From the NCBI GenBank assembly GCA_002306345.1, contig DBRQ01000006.1:78539-95699 (forward strand): a DNA stretch of 17,161 bases, given 5' to 3'. Source of the stretch: Candidatus Pacebacteria bacterium UBA1364 (GTDB lineage: Bacteria > Patescibacteriota > Microgenomatia > UBA1400 > PJMF01). The first letter of the stretch is position 1, and every line of letters starts with the position of its first letter. A model generated the notes under the pieces. It searched no databases. It had not been told where the DNA came from and worked only from the letters and a program-made list of their open reading frames with translations. The translations under genes and the position numbers were made by a program. Below are positions 1-4,987 of the stretch, one piece after another.

Positions 1-954
1 ATTAATACCTCTGGTTCGATGAATTTGGCTGACTGGGTACATCTTATTAAACACGACACAGTCTACGGTTCTTTTAATCAAAAAATTACCTTTAAACAAA
101 CCCAAGACATTGGCGAGGTTAGCGATGAAAATATCGAATTGGGTTATTTGAAAGTCGGAGAGCACAAAATCATCGTTACAGCACAAAAAGATCCTGCTAA
201 AATCCCTTGGGCTAAATATGGAGTCGAAATTGTACTTGAATCAACCGGTCAATTTAACAAACCTAAAAAAGCCAAAGCCCATTTTGTCGGTGGCGCTAAA
301 AAAGTGCTACTTTCTGCTCCTGCTAAATCTGATAGCGAACACGAAGTTTCAACCAGCGTCATTTCGGTTAACGAATTTGATGGCAATAAGCAAATTTTTT
401 CCAACGCTTCTTGCACTACTAATTGTATCGCTCCTCTGGTCAAAATCATCAAAGAAAAATTTGGTATCGAAAAAGCCGTTTTAAGTACCATTCATTCCTA
501 TACTGATGACCAAAATTTACATGATAATTCGCACAAAAAAGATTTGCGACGTGCTCGCAATGCTAATTGCAACATCGTGCCAACTAGTACCGGTGCTGCC
601 AAAACCACTACCGAAATTATTCCCTCACTCAAGGGTAAATTTGACGGTTTGGCCATTCGTGTACCAACTCCCACAGTTTCACTCTCAGATTTAACTTTTT
701 TACTCAAGAAAAACACTACTGTGGAAGAAGTTAATGAAGTTTTTACAAAGGCAAGCAAAACAGATTATCGCCACATCGTAGCTGTTAGTAATGAACCGCT
801 TGTTTCTAGTGATTTCATCGGTTGTGAATATTCAGCCGTCGTCGACCTCGCACTAACACAAGTCATTGATGGTAATTTGGTCAAAGTTGTTGCCTGGTAT
901 GACAACGAGTGGGGCTACACTTGTAGATTGGTAGAGCAATTGCTAAAAGTCTAA
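1..954 (+). CDS. gap: Glyceraldehyde-3-phosphate dehydrogenase (5' end outside window)
   Basis: Glycolytic enzyme that oxidises and phosphorylates glyceraldehyde 3-phosphate to 1,3-bisphosphoglycerate with NAD(P), in the cytoplasm. The frame is open from base 1, so the ATG at 19 is internal and roughly 30 N-terminal residues carrying the GxGRIGR nucleotide-binding start are missing. Counting codons from base 1, the catalytic cysteine is codon 138 (nt 412-414) in SNASCTTNC, and the base-activating histidine is codon 165 in STIHSYTDDQ. Other family blocks follow in order: HKKDLRRARNANCNIVPTS, STGAAKTTTEIIPSLKGK, IRVPTPTVSLSDLTFLL, and a C-terminal WYDNEWGYTCRLVEQL. The visible 317 codons fit a normal protein of about 340-350 residues. 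No terminator is evident before the next gene, which has its own promoter-like element. Identification is firm. Confidence 0.96.
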   Translation: MNTSGSMNLADWVHLIKHDTVYGSFNQKITFKQTQDIGEVSDENIELGYLKVGEHKIIVTAQKDPAKIPWAKYGVEIVLESTGQFNKPKKAKAHFVGGAKKVLLSAPAKSDSEHEVSTSVISVNEFDGNKQIFSNASCTTNCIAPLVKIIKEKFGIEKAVLSTIHSYTDDQNLHDNSHKKDLRRARNANCNIVPTSTGAAKTTTEIIPSLKGKFDGLAIRVPTPTVSLSDLTFLLKKNTTVEEVNEVFTKASKTDYRHIVAVSNEPLVSSDFIGCEYSAVVDLALTQVIDGNLVKVVAWYDNEWGYTCRLVEQLLKV

Positions 955-1036
955 TAATTGTGCCATTGAGCCTTTCCAATCTGTTAAATTAAACAAGTGG
1001 GATCTCCCGATGAGAGAAGTTTGGATTAATTTTTCA

Positions 1037-1045
1037 TGTTATAAT
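1037..1045 (+). promoter_or_regulatory. Extended -10 promoter of the trigger factor gene
   Basis: TGTTATAAT matches the extended -10 consensus TGnTATAAT perfectly. There is no good -35 box 17 bp upstream, which extended -10 promoters can tolerate. It ends 8 nt before the ATG at 1054, so transcription would start at or within a few bases of the start codon, giving a leaderless or near-leaderless mRNA. This is read from the sequence only. Confidence 0.6.
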
Positions 1046-1053
1046 TCCTTCCT

Positions 1054-2061
1054 ATGTCCAAAACCATTAATAAAAAAGATCAAAAAACCCCAGTTAAAAA
1101 AGCAAAAATAGAGAAAAAAGAATTAAAGGAAAAAGAAGCGGTTAGCAAAAAATCCTTCATTACCCCAAATGAGTCAGTCAAAATTACCTTAAAATGGACA
1201 GTGGTTGAACCAATTTACAAAAAAACTGTTAATCATTTTGCGAAGAGTGTTAAGGCTGAGGGTTTTCGCATTGGTAAAGCTCCTTTTGCTATTGTAGAAA
1301 AAAATGTTGGTTCAGAAAAAATTATCAATCAAGTATTAAGAGAGCTGTTGCCCCAGGCTTACGAAGCAGCGATCAAACAAGACAATAAAAAACCGATTAC
1401 CACTCCAGAATTCAATCCTATCAGTTTAGAAAAAGGTAAAGACTGGATTCTAGAGGCTTACTTTTCTCCAATCCCAGAGGTCAAACTTGGTGATTACAAA
1501 AAAATTATTCAAAAAGCCAAAAAAGAAGCGGCAGCATTTATAACAAAACGCAATGAAGAAATCAAAAAAGAGGCGGCCGCCTGTGAGAATAAAGAAAAAA
1601 ATCACGATCACGAGCACGCCCATCAAGCATTAGGCGAAAATGAAATTAGAGAAATCAATTTACAGCATATTTTTAAAGGTTTAGTTGATGAATTTGCTCC
1701 AGCCATTGGCGAGTTACTTTTAAGACAAGAAACTCAGACAGAATACGAAAAATTGGTTGATCAGCTTAAACAGTACAAAATTTCCACGCAAGACTATTTG
1801 ACCAGACGCCAAATTACCATTGAACAGCTTAGTCAAGAATTAGCTGGTCAAGTTTTAAGCCGCTTACAATTAGATTTCATTATAGCTGCCATTAGTCAAG
1901 CAGAAAAACTAACTATCGAAGATAAAGAAGTCACAGACGAATTGGATAAGTTGACAGATCAAAACATACGTCAAGAATTAGCAAAGAACCAAAATTACTT
2001 AAATCAAATCAAAGCCAATTTATTACAAAGAAAAACTTTAGATCTTTTACTTAAACTATAA
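1054..2061 (+). CDS. tig: Reduced trigger factor-like ribosome-associated chaperone, no PPIase domain
   Basis: Probably binds the ribosome tunnel exit and shields nascent chains. After a Lys-rich N-terminal extension of about 35 residues comes a trigger factor N domain with the ribosome-docking signature GFRIGKAP at residues 70-77, followed by an acidic/amphipathic stretch and the IPEVKLGDYKK block near 140-150. Normal trigger factors then carry an FKBP-type PPIase domain. Here that is replaced by a Lys/Glu-rich linker containing the His-rich patch HDHEHAH (184-190), and then the helical C domain (about 195-335). At 335 residues it is about 100 shorter than typical (around 430), which matches the lost PPIase domain. 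The linker patch could bind metal, but that is a guess. Start ATG is set by the extended -10 box just upstream. No Shine-Dalgarno sequence is visible. Confidence 0.85.
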   Translation: MSKTINKKDQKTPVKKAKIEKKELKEKEAVSKKSFITPNESVKITLKWTVVEPIYKKTVNHFAKSVKAEGFRIGKAPFAIVEKNVGSEKIINQVLRELLPQAYEAAIKQDNKKPITTPEFNPISLEKGKDWILEAYFSPIPEVKLGDYKKIIQKAKKEAAAFITKRNEEIKKEAAACENKEKNHDHEHAHQALGENEIREINLQHIFKGLVDEFAPAIGELLLRQETQTEYEKLVDQLKQYKISTQDYLTRRQITIEQLSQELAGQVLSRLQLDFIIAAISQAEKLTIEDKEVTDELDKLTDQNIRQELAKNQNYLNQIKANLLQRKTLDLLLKL

Positions 2062-2084
2062 TTTTGATATAAATGAACCATTCA

Positions 2085-2113
2085 TTGACTTGTGACTTAT
2101 CGAAACCTATAAT
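2085..2113 (+). promoter_or_regulatory. Sigma70-type promoter for the 2144 gene
   Basis: TTGACT (2085-2090) and TATAAT (2108-2113) are separated by exactly 17 bp, a near-consensus housekeeping promoter. Expected transcription start is near 2120, leaving a leader of about 24 nt with no Shine-Dalgarno sequence before the ATG at 2144. Confidence 0.75.
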
Positions 2114-2143
2114 ACCGCAAGTTAATAGTATATCTGTATCAAA

Positions 2144-2818
2144 ATGACACTTTTCGGACAGGGCAATAATCAATCAACATCTGTTTTACAGAATTCGTCT
2201 AATTCTTCTGTGGCATCCCTGTTGGAAAATGAGCAAAAACATTCAACAACATTTACTCCACTGCTTAATAGTGAAAAGAATCTTAATTCATTCGCCAATG
2301 CGTTGCTAAATCATTCTGGTAAAATCGACAAAACAGATAACCTTGGTGATCCAAATGCCACTCGTGAACAAAATGAAGAGGCGATTCTAGCACAACAAAA
2401 AGAGGTGCTTCGAAAACAACGGCTCGAGCAAGAAAGTTCAGTCAGTGTTCAAGAAATTTTTTCAGCTAAAAAAGAACAAGAAGAAGAAAAAAAAGAACAA
2501 GAATTGAACTATACCCGAGAGGAACTAAAGGCATTAGCTGATCAAAAAAATCATGATAATCCAGAGACTACCGAAATTGCCCATGCCCTTAATCTCAAGA
2601 TAGTTAAACCTGGCACGGAAGGAAGTTACTATCACAATTTCCTCTATCAAATTCAACTAATCTTGCAAAAAACTGATAGCGGCAGCAGTTGGAACAAACT
2701 TCTACTCCTAAAAATTCAAGGCAAAAAAAAGCAAGGCTTACTAAATTACGGTACAACTAAAAGTATTCAAAATAGTATGAGTAATGAATACAACTCTGGC
2801 AATAATGCAGCTGGATAA
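2144..2818 (+). CDS. Unrecognised coiled-coil protein
   Basis: Function unknown. The N-terminal 65 residues are rich in Ser, Asn, Gln and Thr and look disordered. Residues about 72-137 are highly charged (Glu/Lys/Gln, with runs such as KKEQEEEKKEQE) and should form a long helix or coiled coil. Residues about 140-200 look like a small folded domain, with YYHNFLYQIQLILQK and SSWNKLLLLKIQGKKKQGLL, and then a Gly/Asn-rich tail. No signal peptide or membrane segment is present, so it is probably cytoplasmic. The middle and C-terminal part remind me of an uncharacterised family seen in Microgenomates genomes (possibly DUF5660), but this is from memory. It has its own strong promoter and is followed by a repeat-rich non-coding stretch. 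A conserved small folded end attached to a coiled coil suggests a scaffold or binding role, which is inference only. Confidence 0.72.
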   Translation: MTLFGQGNNQSTSVLQNSSNSSVASLLENEQKHSTTFTPLLNSEKNLNSFANALLNHSGKIDKTDNLGDPNATREQNEEAILAQQKEVLRKQRLEQESSVSVQEIFSAKKEQEEEKKEQELNYTREELKALADQKNHDNPETTEIAHALNLKIVKPGTEGSYYHNFLYQIQLILQKTDSGSSWNKLLLLKIQGKKKQGLLNYGTTKSIQNSMSNEYNSGNNAAG

Positions 2819-2838
2819 AGCAGAATTTTCCTTTATTT

Positions 2839-2872
2839 AAAGTCGATTCTTTGTGAAAGTCGATTCTTTGTG
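2839..2872 (+). repeat. Perfect 17-bp tandem duplication
   Basis: AAAGTCGATTCTTTGTG occurs at 2839-2855 and again immediately at 2856-2872 with no mismatch. Each unit has AAAG and CTTT ends that could pair in a small hairpin. The duplication lies 20 bp after the stop codon of the preceding gene and its right edge runs into the tRNA-end repeat at 2867. Confidence 0.9.
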
Positions 2873-2882
2873 AGCTTGAGAG
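2867..2882. repeat. 16-bp copy of the tRNA-Val 3' end (att-like)
   Basis: TTTGTGAGCTTGAGAG at 2867-2882 is repeated exactly at 3037-3052, where it covers the 3' acceptor strand, discriminator and part of the T stem of tRNA-Val plus 4 bases of flank. Direct duplication of a tRNA 3' end is the usual trace of site-specific integration. Only about 170 bp separates the copies, so this would be a remnant, not an intact island. Confidence 0.6.
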
Positions 2883-3004
2883 AGACGCTGAGCGTGCTGT
2901 CGCCGCCTCAGATTATTGAACATAATGCGCCTCACTTTGCTCGTGTGCATTATTAGCTCAATAAAGCGAACCGGAGTTTCTCATCAAGTCTCAAAGCTTC
3001 ACAA
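2867..3004. repeat. Long imperfect inverted repeat (possible MITE/REP-like element or structured RNA)
   Basis: The outer arms TTTGTGAGCTTGAGA (from 2867) and TCTCAAAGCTTCACAAA (2990-3006) are complementary apart from single-base bulges. The inner arms ATTGAACATAATGC (2915-2928) and GCATTATTAGCTCAAT (2947-2962) pair as ATTGA..ATAATGC with GCATTAT..TCAAT, and a CAC/GTG pair lies further in. The whole stretch can therefore fold as one extended hairpin. It carries no plausible protein gene and is visibly more G+C-rich in its centre than the surrounding DNA. It could be a small non-autonomous mobile element, a palindromic repeat family member, or a processed RNA. Confidence 0.5.
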
Positions 3005-3040
3005 AATAAAAAATCGCCATTCAGGCGATTATTTATTTTG
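3002..3040 (-). terminator. Hairpin terminator after tRNA-Val, probably bidirectional
   Basis: AATCGCC (3012-3018) and GGCGATT (3024-3030) form a perfect 7-bp stem with a 5-nt loop. After one mismatch (3011/3031) it extends through CAAAATAAA (3002-3010) and TTTATTTTG (3032-3040). Read on the minus strand it directly follows the tRNA and the GC stem is followed by TTTTATTTTG. The near symmetry means it could also stop plus-strand transcripts arriving from the 2144 gene. Confidence 0.8.
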
Positions 3041-3114
3041 TGAGCTTGAGAGGACTCGAACCTCTGACCTCTTCGATGTCAACGAAGCGCTCTAACCAAC
3101 TGAGCTACAAGCTC
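3041..3114 (-). tRNA. tRNA-Val (anticodon GAC)
   Basis: On the minus strand the 74-nt sequence folds as a canonical cloverleaf. Acceptor GAGCTTG pairs with CAAGCTC. The D stem is GCTC/GAGC with an AGTTGGTTA loop. The anticodon stem is CTTCG/CGAAG around the loop TTGACAT, so the anticodon is GAC, reading valine codons GUC/GUU. The variable loop is AGGTC, and the T stem AGAGG/CCTCT encloses TTCGAGT. The discriminator base is A. The CCA tail is not encoded (the next bases are CAA), so it must be added by a nucleotidyltransferase. A promoter lies upstream and a terminator hairpin directly downstream. The last 12 bases of the gene belong to a 16-bp direct repeat also found at 2867-2882. Confidence 0.97.
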
Positions 3115-3158
3115 GACTCACCCAAAACTACACACCCAAAACATGCCAACAGGGCGTA

Positions 3159-3187
3159 ATTATAAATCAAGAAAGTTCATTCGACAA
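3159..3187 (-). promoter_or_regulatory. Promoter of tRNA-Val
   Basis: On the minus strand TTGTCG (3182-3187) and TATAAT (3159-3164) are exactly 17 bp apart. The expected start near 3152 would give a precursor with a 5' leader of about 38 nt, trimmed by RNase P. Confidence 0.7.
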
Positions 3188-3188
3188 T

Positions 3189-3218
3189 TAGAGTTACAGC
3201 AAAAAAATTATAACTCTA
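3189..3218. promoter_or_regulatory. Inverted repeat between two divergent -35 boxes (operator candidate)
   Basis: TAGAGTTA (3189-3196) and TAACTCTA (3211-3218) are perfect inverted 8-mers with a 14-bp spacer, so the arm centres are 22 bp apart, about two helical turns. The -35 box of the tRNA-Val promoter ends one base to the left and the -35 box of the plus-strand promoter starts one base after the right arm. A dimeric repressor or activator could sit here, or the pair may be coincidental in A+T-rich DNA. Confidence 0.4.
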
Positions 3219-3219
3219 T

Positions 3220-3248
3220 TTGCTACAAAAGCCTTCATCAGTTATAAT
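3220..3248 (+). promoter_or_regulatory. Upstream promoter (P1) of the infC operon
   Basis: TTGCTA (3220-3225) and TATAAT (3243-3248) are spaced by exactly 17 bp. Transcription from about 3255 would leave a leader of about 210 nt before infC. I see no ATG-initiated ORF on the plus strand in that leader. Its only clear structure is the palindrome TTATTTAAATAA at 3381-3392. A long leader here could serve autoregulation by IF3 or L20, as known in other bacteria, but no L20-binding motif was recognised. Confidence 0.6.
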
Positions 3249-3448
3249 TCCCTCACTTAGTAACTTGAAGAGAATTTAAATTTCGTACTTTAAACAGTCC
3301 AATTGGAAAAGCTGACTTAAAAATTTAATAAGTGCTCACGCATATTAAACAGTGATTTCATTGGGCGAAAAGAAGATTATTTATTTAAATAACAAACAAT
3401 TTTAGTGCAGCTACAACTGATTAAAGTGCGAAATTTAGATTTATAGTA

Positions 3449-3454
3449 TATAAT
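3449..3454 (+). promoter_or_regulatory. Proximal -10 box (P2) of infC
   Basis: TATAAT at 3449-3454 is a perfect -10 hexamer 12 nt before the GTG start of infC. No convincing -35 box (the expected site reads GTGCGA) and no TG extension are present. If used, it would give a leader of only about 5 nt, in contrast to the long-leader transcript from the upstream promoter. Confidence 0.4.
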
Positions 3455-3466
3455 AAACAACCTTGC

Positions 3467-4018
3467 GTGATTAGAAAAAAATACAACAAAAACAGAAGCG
3501 AGCAGATCTATGTGAGAGCGAATCATCAGATTCATTTTCCGAGAGTGCGAGTTTTAAATGAATATGGTGAATCTTTGGGGGAAATGTCCTCCAATGAAGC
3601 TTTAGAAAAGGCCATGGCAATAGAAAGTGATCTGGTTTTGGTCACCGACAAAGCTGAACCGCCGGTTGTTAAAATTATTGAACTTTCAAAATATAAGTAC
3701 CAGCTCAAGAAAAAGACGGCTGATACACGTAAAAAATCTAAAACTCAAGAGTTAAAAGAGCTACGATTTACTCCTTTTATGGGTGAGGCTGATTTTGAAG
3801 TACGCAATCGTAAGGTTAGAGAGTTTTTGGAAAAAGGGAACAAAGTTAAACTAACTTTAACTTTTAAGGGCAGACAAATCGTGCGCAAAGACCTAGGTTT
3901 TGAAGTAATCAAAAGGATTTTTGCAAGCAACGCTGATGTCGGTAAAGTGAGTATCGAACCAAAATTAATCGGCAAAAAAATATTGGCACAGTTAGATCCA
4001 ATTGGCAAGAAAAAATAA
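3467..4018 (+). CDS. infC: Translation initiation factor IF-3
   Basis: Binds the 30S subunit, checks the start codon and initiator tRNA, and prevents premature 50S joining. At 183 residues it has the normal two-domain length. The N domain (about 24-85) includes VRVLNEYGESLGEMSSNEAL, DLVLV and EPPVVKIIELSKYKY. A Lys-rich linker follows, and the C domain (about 95-180) has KELRFTPFMGEADFEVRNRKVREFL, KVKLTLTFKGRQIVR and GKKILAQLDP. The start is a GTG at 3467, immediately followed by ATT at 3470. An in-frame stop lies upstream at 3422 and no ATG is available, so initiation uses a non-ATG codon. This is notable because E. coli infC is autoregulated through its AUU start. It heads the conserved order infC-rpmI-rplT. 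Confidence 0.96.
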   Translation: MIRKKYNKNRSEQIYVRANHQIHFPRVRVLNEYGESLGEMSSNEALEKAMAIESDLVLVTDKAEPPVVKIIELSKYKYQLKKKTADTRKKSKTQELKELRFTPFMGEADFEVRNRKVREFLEKGNKVKLTLTFKGRQIVRKDLGFEVIKRIFASNADVGKVSIEPKLIGKKILAQLDPIGKKK

Positions 4019-4029
4019 GTAGAAAAACT

Positions 4030-4233
4030 ATGAAAAAAATTAAAGTCAAAACCAGAAAAGGTGTCGAAAGACGTTTTCATGTGACGGGTACTGGCAAAAT
4101 CATGCGCCGTATTCAAAACCGTCGTCATCTGCGTAACAATAAAAGCAAAAAGGCTATCAGAAACTACAGAATTCCAGTTGAGGTCACTGGTAAATTCAAG
4201 AGCAAAATTCAAAAAATGCTTGGTTTAGGTTAG
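4030..4233 (+). CDS. rpmI: 50S ribosomal protein L35
   Basis: Small basic component of the large ribosomal subunit. The 67-residue product has the expected length and pattern: KIKVKTRKGVERRFHVTGTGKI, then an Arg/Lys-rich stretch with RRHLRNNKSKKAIR and a short C-terminal tail. It begins 11 nt after infC and lies 24 nt before rplT, in the classical infC-rpmI-rplT order, so the three are almost certainly one transcript. No strong Shine-Dalgarno sequence is seen (upstream reads AGTAGAAAAACT), suggesting translational coupling to infC. It ends in TAG. Confidence 0.96.
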   Translation: MKKIKVKTRKGVERRFHVTGTGKIMRRIQNRRHLRNNKSKKAIRNYRIPVEVTGKFKSKIQKMLGLG

Positions 4234-4257
4234 TTTTTCCAAAAAGAAAGATTTACT

Positions 4258-4611
4258 ATGTCAAGAACAAAAACCAGTGTCGTGCGTCACAAAAGACACA
4301 AAAAAGTTTTAAATCTCACCAAAGGTTTTCGTGGCACCAACAGCCGTCTTTATAAACGTGCCAAAGAGGCCTTGCTGCACGCTGGCCAATATGCTTATGT
4401 TGGTCGTAAATTACGCAAACGCGACATGCGTCGTTTGTGGATTATGCGTATTACTGCCGCTATTAAACAAGTGAACGAAAATTTAAATTATTCTCGTTTT
4501 ATTAAAGGTTTAAAGGCCGCCAAAATTGAATTAAATCGCAAAATGCTCTCTGAAATTGCTGTTAAAGACTTCGACACTTTCAAAGAGATTGTTGCCAAAG
4601 TGCAAAAATAA
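4258..4611 (+). CDS. rplT: 50S ribosomal protein L20
   Basis: Early-assembly 23S rRNA-binding protein that, in several bacteria, also represses its own operon by binding mRNA. The 117-residue product is full length. It has the long basic N-terminal helix (SRTKTSVVRHKRHKKVLNLTKGFRG), GQYAYVGRKLRKRDMRRLWIMRI and the globular C-terminal domain with SRFIKGLKAAKIELNRKMLSEIA. Only a weak purine-rich ribosome site (AGAAAGA) precedes the ATG. The last codons overlap a promoter-like TTGCCA-17-TATATT element that reads on downstream, a point of interest for the attenuator described below. Confidence 0.97.
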   Translation: MSRTKTSVVRHKRHKKVLNLTKGFRGTNSRLYKRAKEALLHAGQYAYVGRKLRKRDMRRLWIMRITAAIKQVNENLNYSRFIKGLKAAKIELNRKMLSEIAVKDFDTFKEIVAKVQK

Positions 4612-4620
4612 GTATATATT
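4592..4620 (+). promoter_or_regulatory. Promoter inside the 3' end of rplT, driving the leader ORF
   Basis: TTGCCA (4592-4597) and TATATT (4615-4620), each matching consensus at 5 of 6 bases, are exactly 17 bp apart. The expected start is around 4625-4628, only 5-8 nt before the ATG of the 23-codon ORF at 4633. Confidence 0.6.
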
Positions 4621-4632
4621 TGCTAGCGTTAA

Positions 4633-4704
4633 ATGTTAAAGTTTTATCGTAAACCTACTACCATTTGTTTCCAAAATTTCTTGACGAAAAAGAAAGCGGG
4701 GTAG
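4633..4704 (+). CDS. Putative 23-aa leader peptide (pheM-like)
   Basis: The ORF begins MLKFYRKP, continues through ICFQNFL and ends KKKAG before a TAG stop. It has three phenylalanine codons (TTT at 4642, TTC at 4669, TTC at 4678), two of them clustered 18-27 nt before segment 2 of the downstream hairpin set. Its stop codon (4702-4704) falls inside that segment, as expected of a translated attenuator leader. It lies between rplT and pheST, the place where E. coli carries pheM. There is no Shine-Dalgarno sequence, and translation would have to be leaderless from the promoter at 4592-4620. The sequence does not resemble E. coli PheM itself, so the assignment rests on position, Phe codons and overlap with the RNA structures. 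Chance occurrence cannot be excluded. Confidence 0.45.
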   Translation: MLKFYRKPTTICFQNFLTKKKAG

Positions 4705-4759
4705 TTTGCGCATAAATTAAGTAAAATATATAAAAACCCCGCATAAAAGCGGGGTTTTT
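4657..4759 (+). promoter_or_regulatory. Candidate four-segment transcription attenuator upstream of pheST
   Basis: Segment 1 ACTACC (4657-4662) can pair with GGTAGT (4700-4705), part of segment 2. Segment 2 GCGGGGT (4696-4702) can pair with segment 3 ACCCCGC (4736-4742). Segment 3 can instead pair with segment 4 GCGGGGT (4749-4755), forming the terminator. Segments 2 and 4 sit in an exact 10-base direct repeat, AAAGCGGGGT (4693-4702 and 4746-4755). A ribosome stalled at the Phe codons would cover segment 1 and leave 2 free for 2:3, giving read-through. A ribosome reaching the stop would cover 2 and allow 3:4, giving termination. The pairings are visible; the regulation is inference. Confidence 0.5.
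4732..4759 (+). terminator. Strong intrinsic terminator
   Basis: AAAAACCCCGC (4732-4742) and GCGGGGTTTTT (4749-4759) form a perfect 11-bp stem around the 6-nt loop ATAAAA, followed by CGTTTTG. It ends the infC-rpmI-rplT transcript and may be the terminator arm of an attenuator for the genes that follow. Confidence 0.9.
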
Positions 4760-4782
4760 CGTTTTGTTTAATAAAAAATAAA

Positions 4783-4788
4783 AAGGAG
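4783..4788 (+). promoter_or_regulatory. Strong Shine-Dalgarno site
   Basis: AAGGAG lies 4 nt before the ATG at 4793. It is the best ribosome-binding site in the window. Most neighbouring genes have none, which supports the 64-aa ORF being translated from an mRNA with a long leader. Confidence 0.75.
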
Positions 4789-4792
4789 AAAA

Positions 4793-4987
4793 ATGTCAGT
4801 AGAAACACAAGTAAAAACAACACTAGAAGAGCAGAAGGTGAGCAAAAATTCCGAAGCCATTAAAGTTTTATGCGAAAAATCAAGAAACTTAGGTCGGATT
4901 ATGAAAAAATATCCAGAATATGGCTCTAACTCTGCAGAATTATATTTATTGACTTATCTAGAAGAACTTGGCTCTGCCAAGGTCTAG
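4793..4987 (+). CDS. Small protein of unknown function (64 aa)
   Basis: Not recognised. The product is predicted to be mostly helical: a polar N-terminal third (VETQVKTTLEEQKVSKNSEA), then an amphipathic basic helix (AIKVLCEKSRNLGRIMKK), then PEYGSNSAELYLLTYLEELG. There is one cysteine, no membrane segment and no signal peptide. The coding call rests on the strong AAGGAG site, a clean stop and protein-like composition. It lies just after the attenuator-like terminator and 72 nt before pheS, so any read-through of that terminator would express it before pheST. Its 3' end carries the -35 box of a promoter for pheS. A link to PheRS or to the ribosomal operon is suggested only by position. Confidence 0.65.
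   Translation: MSVETQVKTTLEEQKVSKNSEAIKVLCEKSRNLGRIMKKYPEYGSNSAELYLLTYLEELGSAKV

Noticed and set aside
249..758. Minus-strand ORFs of 80 and 86 codons inside the GAPDH gene
   Set aside because: They lie opposite a clearly conserved coding frame, have no start signals and give no recognisable protein pattern. They are shadows of codon bias.
998..1017. GGGATCTCCC and TCTC/GAGA symmetry upstream of tig considered as a terminator or operator
   Set aside because: The stems are 4 bp with tight or weak loops and there is no T-run. Too small to call.
2839..3052. Repeats near tRNA-Val considered as a CRISPR array
   Set aside because: The units are 16-17 bp, either abutting or separated by a single 154-bp gap, with no regular spacers and no cas genes in the window.
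3745..4212. 155-codon minus-strand ORF opposite infC and rpmI
   Set aside because: It covers two well-supported genes on the other strand and its Phe/Ser/Thr-rich product is what antisense of Lys/Glu-rich genes gives.
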